DNA of 5,308 nt from Chloroflexi bacterium RBG_16_57_11 (lineage in GTDB: Bacteria; Chloroflexota; Anaerolineae; Anaerolineales; UBA4823): positions 1 through 5,308 of the forward strand of contig MGNS01000108.1 of assembly GCA_001795165.1 (NCBI GenBank). Reading direction: 5' to 3'. Every line of letters starts with the position of its first letter. Within the stretch, counting starts at the first letter, position 1. Shown in pieces: positions 1 through 5,308 of the stretch. The notes beneath the pieces are model-generated. The model ran no database searches and was not told the origin of the DNA. It saw only the letters and a list, made by a program, of their open reading frames with translations. The position numbers and the translations under genes were made by a program.

Positions 1-108
1 TATCTCCCTGCGCCAGATCTCGCCACTCGCAGTGCACGCCACCATCTGCCGATCATTCAAAGACACCACCGCCGCCTTCAACTCCACCAGGTCTTTCCAA
101 ATTGTCAT
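1..108 (-). other. Left flank: possible partial host coding sequence on the minus strand
   Basis: Reading the minus strand from ATG at 108-106 gives 36 residues without a stop to the window edge: MTIWKDLVELKAAVVSLNDR, then QMVACTASGEIWRREI. The alternation of hydrophobic and polar residues with a GEIW-type ending looks like real protein, loosely reminiscent of a beta-propeller blade. The frame also stays open upstream across 109-133 and into the TIR. The fragment is too short to identify. The plus strand is also open in one frame for 129 bases, so this is only a suggestion. Confidence 0.25.
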
Positions 109-133
109 GTCACCTTTCTTTCGGATTGATTGA

Positions 134-183
134 GGGCACACACCAATGAAGAAAAGAAGGAAGGGAACCCCGAAAGTGTTCAA
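134..183 (+). repeat. Left terminal inverted repeat (TIR)
   Basis: These 50 bases are the reverse complement of 5179-5228 with three substitutions and no gaps. The most conserved stretch is the 22 bases at 162-183, which are identical in both ends and contain AACCCCGAAAGTGTTCAA. That is a natural candidate for the transposase recognition site. Inside this block the two ends diverge into G/C homopolymer runs. Confidence 0.9.
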
Positions 184-221
184 TGACCGCGGGGGGGACC
201 CACCCCCCCACTTGAACTTTT
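172..221. repeat. Left subterminal foldback: GTTCAA/TTGAAC arms and G7-ACCCA-C7 hairpin
   Basis: GTTCAA (178-183) in the TIR is mirrored by TTGAAC (212-217). The flanking AAAG (173-176) and CTTTT (217-221) loosely extend that pairing. Nested between the arms, G191-197 can pair perfectly with C203-209 around a five-base ACCCA loop. The left end can therefore fold into a strong stem on either strand. In TIR elements such subterminal inverted copies often serve as extra transposase-binding sites; here that role is inferred. Confidence 0.6.
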
Positions 222-229
222 GTTTGATC

Positions 230-239
230 CCATATTTGG
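230..239 (+). promoter_or_regulatory. CArG-box match (CCATATTTGG) upstream of the transposase ATG
   Basis: The ten bases fit CC(A/T)6GG, the consensus bound by SRF/MADS-box factors, and end 58 bases before ATG 298. The site lies between the left terminal structures and a pyrimidine-rich leader (about 253-297), which is where a promoter would be expected. A chance match somewhere in a window this size is quite possible, so the position is the only real support. No clear TATA box was seen. Confidence 0.25.
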
Positions 240-297
240 GAACAGTTTTCCAAAAAAAAACCTCCTTGTTTTCTTCAATCTCTCATCCTTCGCCTGA

Positions 298-3200
298 ATG
301 CAATTGGTGCTTGTGTTGGAAAACGCCCGCACTGAGGCGTTGCTCTTGGTGGATGAGACTCCTGAAACACCGCTGGGTTCCTTGCGAAGCAAACCCGAGG
401 TGATAGCCGCGGTTGGCACGCCTTTATTTTCTTTTGGAATTGCTGCATCACCCTCAGATGGCAAGACTCCATTTGTGCCGGTGTCCGATTCGATGAGATT
501 GGAAAGCATTGTTGCAAGGTGCGTGGTAATTGCCCCCCCCCCCCCCCCCCCCCTCACCCCGCATCATGCTCCCGTCTTCAACCCCGTTTCACATAGACCC
601 TCCCATTGCCCATTCAACGATTTCCAACTTTGTCTCACATCTTTCTTTTTCATGCCCCCCATTCCTTTCCTTTCGTCGCCACACGTGCATTGCAGATTGC
701 CCGTGCATGCGCAAGTGCAACTGCCCATGTTGCTGGTGAAGGTATCTGCTAGTAAACCCGCGGTTGCGATGGAAGGGGGTTCTGGGGGCATATCACAAGG
801 AAGCCTGCAATCAATTGGAGGAAATCAGCATCAAATAATCAACTACGGCGTTATGGTTTCGCCTTCCCCTTGTGCGGTGACTCCTTCATCCTCTGCAATT
901 CCCGACAGTTCCTGTGAAAGCGATCCTGAAATTTCGCCTCCCCTCAAGAAGCGGAGCCTCAACTACCGCAGTGGACTCGGAGGTGTTGTCGAATCAGCAG
1001 GTGATCGTGACTCGCATACCGATCAATTTACCTCGGCGTCGAAGTCCTTGGCAATTTCTGGGCGTGACTGCGTCCCTCGCGCACTCCAATCTTCTCTTTC
1101 GTTTGCAGTCGCCGGACCTCTGCAGTGCAAAGCTCGTTTCTTGCAAATGGCTGCAGCTGGTTTCACGCAACTCTCTCCGACGAACAGCGACTACCACCAG
1201 AACTACTGCGATTGTGCCAATGGCTTCGTGGAAGCTTACTTGACGGCGAAATTTCGATGCTTTGGAAACACCTCCGTGGAAAGGAACTTGCTTTGGAATT
1301 CCGCCAACAGGTGGGCTGGAAAGAACTCCAAAGACGTGCTCCATCCTTTGGAAGAAGGAGCGGTGGCGGGCGCGCTTGATATCTTGCGCGAATTTGTTTC
1401 CACGGTGAAGGACAAGAGCGAGTGGGAACACTCTGTTTCGACAATCATGAAGGCGCTCCGCAATGGCAACATCGGATCGCCCGCCTCTCAGGAGTGCTTC
1501 GCCGCTCTCAATCAGCTTGATTGTCAGGCGCGGGTGATGGTGAACGCTGAGATGAATCGTCGTGTTGACCGACCAACGACGTTGAACTCAATTGATCTGT
1601 CGGCTGCCTGCTGGAATGCTCCCGATGAATCAATGCAAAGCATCGTTTCTTCGACAACCGAAAGCGGTGCGCCTCTCGCAACTCTTGACTTTGCATCAGA
1701 AGAAATGCCCTCATCATCGTCATCATCGTTGACTTCATTTTCGCCAATATCCTCATTCACATCTTCATCTTCATCTTCATCCACATCTTTAAGTTCCTCT
1801 TCACCTGGGTCTGCTTTCACATCTGCCCCCACCCATTCTTGTTCGTCAGCATCTTCTTCGTCTGGATTGGCAGACACGTCTATTCTTTCTGTTTACTCCT
1901 CGTCATCTCTGCATTCTGATTCGTTTCTGCCTGCAACACTTCCATCTCATGGTTATGAAGATTCCACCATCCCCTGCGACTCCAAGCTGGCAGCTTCTCA
2001 AACTCTTCTGGACTTGACTTCTCCAAGCACCCACGAGAAAACTAGTTCCTCCGCTGTTGTTGCTCGGCGTTCCTTGCCGCAGCAATTTCGTCGTCATCCA
2101 ATGGTTGCTGTTCCTCTCCTTTGCGCCGACGGGGTGAATCGATGGTTCTTGGCTTCTCTGCGCAGCTCCACGTCATTCAACGAGCGAGTCCAGGTCGCAT
2201 TAATCACAGAAGGAATGCCACGAGCAGAATCGCAATTCAAGTCCGTCAGTGGGTTGAGCAGCACGGAATGGGAATGCGAACTGGAAAAATTGAGGCTGTG
2301 GAATGCGGTGGGTGACATTCGCGTCGGCACGATCGTCCTCGCGCAACAATTGAGTGGAGAACGAGGGCGACAAGACGCAGCGTTTCTTGCAGAACTGGCA
2401 ATGGGAGAGATCACAGCGCTACCTGTCGCTCGGAACGGAAACATCAAAGTGGCGATCACTGCGGATGATGGAAGCCGCTCCGTGCATTCTTATCCCCGTT
2501 CCCGTTGCTGCTTTTTTCGTGCCCCAGGAGCTGAGTCTCCCGGGGTATAGTCCCGGTGTTTGGGCGGAGGAGTTGCACCCAGAGCGTGGCCGAAGTCGTG
2601 ATATTTTGCCTTTGGCCTTGGACTGCTTCGCCCAAAGACAAGTGGATTTTGCCGTTGTATTCCTAACTTCCAATTCCGTGACCTCCATTCCGACCGTTTG
2701 TCTGGAGCCGAACGATTCAAGTATCTCTCTCGTGGACACCATCGCGCGTCGCATTCGTGCAACCGGTTCCGTGACCATCGAAGATGCGATGAGTCTCGCC
2801 CGTTCCCACACCCTCGTGTCACCAAAGGTGGCCGACATCGTTGGAAAAGTCCTTGTGCATCTTGATGTGCTGCTTTTTCTTGTGCAAAGGTGGGCGTGGG
2901 GAAGTGTGCAGCAGATCCTTGTCGAACGGGTGCCGGGGTTGGACTGGTTTCAAAAGGGAAGACAATTCTCTGAGCAGCACAATTGTCTTCCTTCCCGCTC
3001 TTCCGTGCGTCTCCTGTATTCTGCCTGCAGAACAGAACGAGAACGTCAGATCATGAGTTCAGCTGCGTCTTTGTTTGCTGGGCCGTTCACGTTGTTGAAC
3101 ATGTTTGGGATTGGAACATCGACATTCCACCTCATGGAGTTGCTACGGCAATCTGATGCGACCGCTGAATTGATTTCCGACGAATTGAGTCACTGCGGCC

Positions 3201-4942
3201 GAGGTGCAAACGCCAATGGTGCAATCCCGACAGATGAACAATACCCGGAGTTGGTGCAGCTGGTGAGCGAGCACTTGGAAAAGTGCGGTTTGTTGTCAGA
3301 TTCTCGCCTGAGTAATGATCAACTGCATCGCGCTGACATGCGATTCACGTATGAGAAACTGCAAGAGGCCGTGCAAGAAGGACTAGGACAGCGGGTCAGC
3401 GTGTCCACTCTCCGACGTCTCATGTTGCCTCCTGACTCTCGTCGCGTCTCGGCTGGGAGCTACAAGTGTCTTTTGCCTGTGAGATGGAAACTGCCAACCA
3501 AGGATGGTGGTCGCATGAGCATTGACATTCATTTCTGCCGCGCAGATGTGAAGCTCATTCGAGCATGGATTGCCAGGGTGGATGGCGTGCACCTCTGCTT
3601 CGACGATAAGGCGATGCTCGGGACAGGAGATTCTGCTGTGATACGACAGTGTGCCATCACACAAAATGTGCTCATGCCAGTGTCAATCAGCACTTCGGAC
3701 TTCGCGTCAACTCGAGAGCGATCTTTGCAGCTGACCTCTTTTCTGTTTGTGCGCCCCAAGACGACTCGCTCCGCACGTTTGACTGGCCTGGCTGAGTCGG
3801 GGAGGACTAACAACATGCCCAGCATCAATGGAGGTCGAGCGAGTGTCACTGTGCGCAAGTACATCGACCTGCCATCGAGTGCTGCGCAGCATCTCCGTGA
3901 CTTGCTTGCCGTCATTGAGTCCAACCGAAACGAAGTGCTTTTGCCCGCGCGAAATGGCAGCCTGTGCTCCGCACTGTTTCTGCAAACCGACGGCGGCGCC
4001 GACGTCAACCCCCGCTTTGATGGCATGCGGATTGCCTGCGCGATGATCTTCTTGGCACTGGACTTGGATGTGCTCTGCCACGCAGCCACGGCTGGGTATG
4101 ACTCCAAGATGAATCGAGCGGAACGGGTCAACGCAACACTCACGAAACTCTTCAGCGGTGTGCAGCTGCCACAAGATGCGACACTGGAGAATGCCATGGA
4201 GGAGGCATCCCTACGTATTGGACAAGGCACTTTCAGTGAAGAGCCCATCACAGTCGTGCCAGTGCGCTCATCTAACGCGCCCTTCTTTTCTCCCGCAAAC
4301 AGCTTGGATCAGTTTTGCAGCGCCCCGAATGCGACCCGCCACAGGGATCTCGGTCATCTTTCAATGCAACCAGCAGAACGACTCAATGGCCTGCGCCTCG
4401 CTCTGGGGTTGCCAGCAACGTTGCCCAGTCCACTTCCGACATTCCGAGAGATTGAAGAACAGCAGACACACCACTGCTTCCGCACACACTACTCCACAAC
4501 TTGGATGCGATGCGTGGAGCAAGAATGCTCGTTTTGTGGCGGCCTGACCTCCTGGCGAGGCTCTCAACCGCCGCCCAAGCGCAAAGAGGGCGCCAGGACA
4601 CCAATTCGGCCCCAGCCACTCCCCGATGCTAATGCAAGATGGACGCATTACTTGGATCCGGAAGCGAGGTTGCTGCAATGGGCCCGTGCGTCAACTCTGT
4701 ACGACGGGGCTGACGACAGATTGCCTTCCGGGTTGATCCACGCATTTGTGGAGGAACTCGATCTTGAGCAGTTTCAGGACATTGAAGAACATGTCATGAC
4801 AGATGCGCAACAAAGGGAGAAGTTGGAGTGCGTTGCAAGAGATTGCTGCATTGACATCAATTCCACAGAGGGAGGAAGAGTGCTGGAGTATGCTCAACAT
4901 TGTTTGGAGAAGAGAGTGAGGATGAAACACAAACAGAACTGA
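298..4942 (+). CDS. Putative DDE transposase, join(298..518,696..2481,2528..4942), ~1473 aa
   Basis: This gene is predicted to encode the protein that cuts and reinserts the surrounding element by acting on its TIRs in the nucleus. The spliced model starts at ATG 298 and stops at TGA 4940-4942; all residue numbers below use it. Residues 1-669 (exons 1-2) are unrecognised. They include a PPLKKR patch near 158-160 that could be a nuclear signal and a serine-rich linker at about 413-484. From about 942 come an HTH-like segment ending STLRRLM (962-968), FDDK (1028-1030), TDGGADVN (D1157) and NRAER (E1201). The spacing D-x~128-D-x43-E suits an RNase-H-fold DDE nuclease. A cysteine/histidine cluster follows at 1317-1339. 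The length is large for a transposase, so 298-2481 could instead be a separate gene. Which of D1028 and D1029 is catalytic is unclear. The start codon is simply the first ATG in frame. Transposase identity is fairly secure; exon edges are less so. Confidence 0.72.
519..695 (+). other. Intron 1 (177 nt, phase 2)
   Basis: The donor reads CAAG|GTGCGTGG and the acceptor CATTGCAG|ATTG, preceded by a long pyrimidine-rich tract. The length is divisible by three and has no in-frame stop, so the region also reads through. Read through, it would encode a strange proline- and phenylalanine-rich insert starting from a 21-C run (533-553). That makes an intron much likelier than coding sequence. Splicing gives ...SIVAR|LPVHAQVQ across the junction. 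Confidence 0.65.
533..553 (+). repeat. C21 homopolymer inside intron 1
   Basis: An uninterrupted run of 21 cytosines starts 14 bases after the intron donor. It is likely length-variable and a place where sequencing or assembly may miscount. Because it lies in the intron, a length change would leave the protein intact only if the intron is really spliced out. Confidence 0.9.
1711..1924 (+). repeat. TCN-rich low-complexity tract encoding a serine-rich linker
   Basis: Short units such as TCATCATCG and TCTTCATCT recur and encode long serine runs with interspersed T, P, F and L (residues about 413-484 of the spliced model). The tract resembles a trinucleotide microsatellite expanded within an exon. 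Such segments are usually disordered, so it probably forms a flexible link between the N-terminal region and the rest of the protein. On the minus strand it gives an acidic D/E-rich open frame, which I read as a mirror artefact. Confidence 0.8.
2482..2527 (+). other. Intron 2 (46 nt, phase 0), joins the two long frames
   Basis: The frame open from 298 stops at 2548-2550, while the transposase frame is +1 to it and open back to 2354. Removing 46 nt between donor CTCC|GTGCAT and acceptor GTGCCCCAG|GAGCTG connects them exactly and puts residue 670 at base 2528. The intron has a strong pyrimidine tract (CCGTTCCCGTTGCTGCTTTTTTCG), and its donor resembles intron 1's GTGCGT. A donor at 2449 (AAA|GTGGCG, 79 nt) with the same acceptor also restores frame. 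A +1 ribosomal shift or an indel in the T6 run is the other explanation. Confidence 0.55.
3344..4240 (+). other. Catalytic core region of the transposase: HTH-like segment plus DDE fold
   Basis: The order is FTYEKLQEAV...VSVSTLRRLM (residues about 942-968, helix-turn-helix-like); a YK...R.....D.HFCRA..K linker; FDDK at 1028-1030; a long variable insert; FLQTDGGADVNPRF with D1157; LDLDVL; then NRAERVN with E1201 and LFSGVQLP. I recall the same order (YxxLxxAV..STLRRL, DDxxK/I, SDGGPDxNP, N-P-x-E, LSGVxLP) from uncharacterised DDE-like proteins of cnidarians and other invertebrates. I cannot verify that here. The glutamate context is AERVN rather than the recalled IEHLW, so this copy is divergent. 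Confidence 0.65.
4469..4540 (+). other. C-terminal His/Cys cluster, possible zinc-binding motif
   Basis: The translation places H1317, H1318, C1319 and H1323 ahead of C1331-x4-C1336-x2-C1339. The cluster is followed by a basic proline-rich stretch (PPPKRKEG) and then PLPD...HYLD. The compact C-x4-C-x2-C with upstream His/Cys ligands could hold one zinc. The recalled invertebrate DDE-like family also has a paired-cysteine block before a PDP...HY segment near its C-terminus, which supports homology. The zinc role is inferred from spacing only. Confidence 0.45.
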
Positions 4943-5117
4943 ATGTTCCAAGCCACACACATCTCCCTCCCTCAATTCCAGTGAGCGAAAGTGAACGCCG
5001 CTCATCTCCAATATTCGTGATCCGCAACCCGAGAACCACGAGCCTGGTAGTGCAGCCACAGCCTCCCCACGGCGTGTCCACATCGCCCTTCCAACCGCAC
5101 ATGGGCAGCCCGGTTCT
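4943..5117 (+). other. 3' untranslated/subterminal region, no gene seen
   Basis: After the stop codon there is about 175 bp of C-rich, non-coding-looking sequence before the right foldback begins. I see no AATAAA-type polyadenylation signal. A small potential hairpin pairs TGAGCG (4982-4987) with CGCTCA (4999-5004) around an 11-base loop. The minus-strand frames open here run on into the TIR and look like shadows. Confidence 0.5.
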
Positions 5118-5187
5118 AGTGTCTTCAAGGAAGCGAAACAAAAAGTCCCATACTCGCGGACCCCCCACCCCCCCCCCCTTGAACACT
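5118..5187. repeat. Right subterminal foldback: AGTGTcTTCAAG facing CTTGAACACT
   Basis: AGTGTCTTCAAG (5118-5129) is the inverse of CTTGAACACT (5178-5187) apart from one inserted C at 5123. The second copy lies at the inner edge of the right TIR. The layout parallels the left end, where the terminal motif also has an inverted copy further in. The two arms are separated by about 48 bases that include the C6-A-C11 tract. Confidence 0.55.
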
Positions 5188-5228
5188 TTCGGGGTTCCCT
5201 TTCTTTTTTTCTTCATTGGTGTCTGCCC
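5179..5228 (-). repeat. Right terminal inverted repeat (TIR)
   Basis: This is the partner of the left repeat at 134-183, matching at 47 of 50 positions on the opposite strand. Just inside it lies a C-rich run (C6-A-C11 on the plus strand, about 5161-5178). The left end has G7 and C7 at the equivalent place, so the two subterminal regions differ in homopolymer layout while the outer 50 bases are conserved. Confidence 0.9.
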
Positions 5229-5308
5229 AGACTGTTTTCTTTCTTTTTTTCGTGGGTTTGTTCGTTTCCCGCGCGATGACTTTGAGAGCAGTTTTCCTGT
5301 GCGAGTGA
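5229..5308. other. Right flank outside the element, no identifiable feature
   Basis: These 80 bases lie beyond the right TIR. They start with a pyrimidine-rich stretch (TTTTCTTTCTTTTTTTCG). All three minus-strand frames are open; one gives a lysine-rich peptide ending KPTKKRKKTV. If a host gene runs leftward through the insertion point, this could be its upstream part, but nothing here proves coding. Confidence 0.3.

Larger units (their letters stand above)
134..5228 (+). mobile_element. Complete DNA transposon with terminal inverted repeats and a DDE-type transposase gene
   Basis: A 5095-bp unit is bounded by inverted repeats that begin GGGCA(C/G)ACACCAATGAAG at both ends. It contains a single long plus-strand gene whose C-terminal third carries DDE transposase motifs. 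This architecture is that of an autonomous cut-and-paste (class II) element. The outermost 50 bp match at 47 positions, with mismatches at 139, 156 and 160. A looser match continues inward: ACTTTTGTTTGA at 216-227 resembles ACTTTTTGTTTCG on the minus strand of 5134-5146. I found no exact target-site duplication; the best candidate is TGA (131-133) against AGA (5229-5231). The outer boundary is placed where similarity stops and could be off by a few bases. No reverse transcriptase, tyrosine recombinase or Rep/helicase motif was seen, which argues against a retroelement, Crypton or Helitron. Confidence 0.85.

Noticed and set aside
146..403. Plus-strand 85-codon frame starting MKKRRKGTPKVF in the left TIR; the right TIR gives a similar start (MKKKRKGTPKVF) on the minus strand at 5216-4857
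   Set aside because: The similarity simply reflects the inverted repeat. Both frames run into G/C homopolymers and then into unrelated sequence, so they do not look like genes.
1524..1877. Acidic D/E-rich minus-strand frame
   Set aside because: It is produced by reading the TCN serine repeat backwards and has no independent support.
2855..2889. Intron-like stretch GTGCAT...GCTGCTTTTTCTTGTGCAAAG, similar to intron 2
   Set aside because: Removing 35 nt breaks the frame and meets a stop soon after. A longer version ending at 2911 or 2914 keeps frame but has a poor acceptor context. The frame is open without it.
3529..4251. 240-codon minus-strand open frame opposite the catalytic core
   Set aside because: It mirrors the well-supported DDE coding frame and its translation shows no domain. 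It is an antisense shadow.
298..4942. Retroelement or Helitron coding region
   Set aside because: No reverse transcriptase YxDD, protease, integrase zinc HHCC or Rep/helicase motifs were found, and the element ends in TIRs.
1..5308. Bacterial operon, CRISPR array, tRNA or rRNA
   Set aside because: No direct-repeat array, no cloverleaf or rRNA signature, and no bacterial ribosome sites were seen. Intron-joined frames point to a eukaryote.

Overview
The window looks eukaryotic. It holds long reading frames that join only through GT-AG introns, long G/C homopolymer runs next to ordinary mixed coding sequence, and no bacterial-style ribosome sites or operon layout. I cannot name the organism. 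An invertebrate or a protist would both fit.

Almost all of it (134-5228, 5095 bp) reads as one complete class II DNA transposon. Its ends are terminal inverted repeats that match at 47 of 50 positions (134-183 against 5228-5179). Each end also carries a subterminal copy of an AGTGTTCAAG-like motif in the opposite orientation, so each end can fold back on itself. The left end additionally has a perfect G7-ACCCA-C7 hairpin. No convincing target-site duplication is visible.

Between the ends is one plus-strand gene, best modelled as three exons (298-518, 696-2481, 2528-4942) encoding about 1473 aa. Intron 1 (177 nt, containing a 21-C run) keeps the frame. Intron 2 (46 nt) is needed to join two long open frames that otherwise overlap. 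The last ~530 residues look like a DDE transposase: a helix-turn-helix-like segment, an FDDK motif, a TDGG..VN motif, an NRAER motif (D-x~128-D-x43-E), and a C-terminal HC...C-x4-C-x2-C cluster. The layout resembles a DDE-like family I recall from uncharacterised invertebrate and protist proteins, but I cannot give it a superfamily name. The first ~900 residues (with a possible nuclear-localisation patch and a serine-rich linker) match nothing I recognise.

The flanks are short: 133 bp on the left and 80 bp on the right. Both are open on the minus strand, and the left flank gives a protein-like 36-residue peptide. The element may therefore have landed in or near a host gene, but this is weak. 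The coding region has no internal stop once the two introns are removed and the ends are well matched, so the copy could be recent and autonomous.
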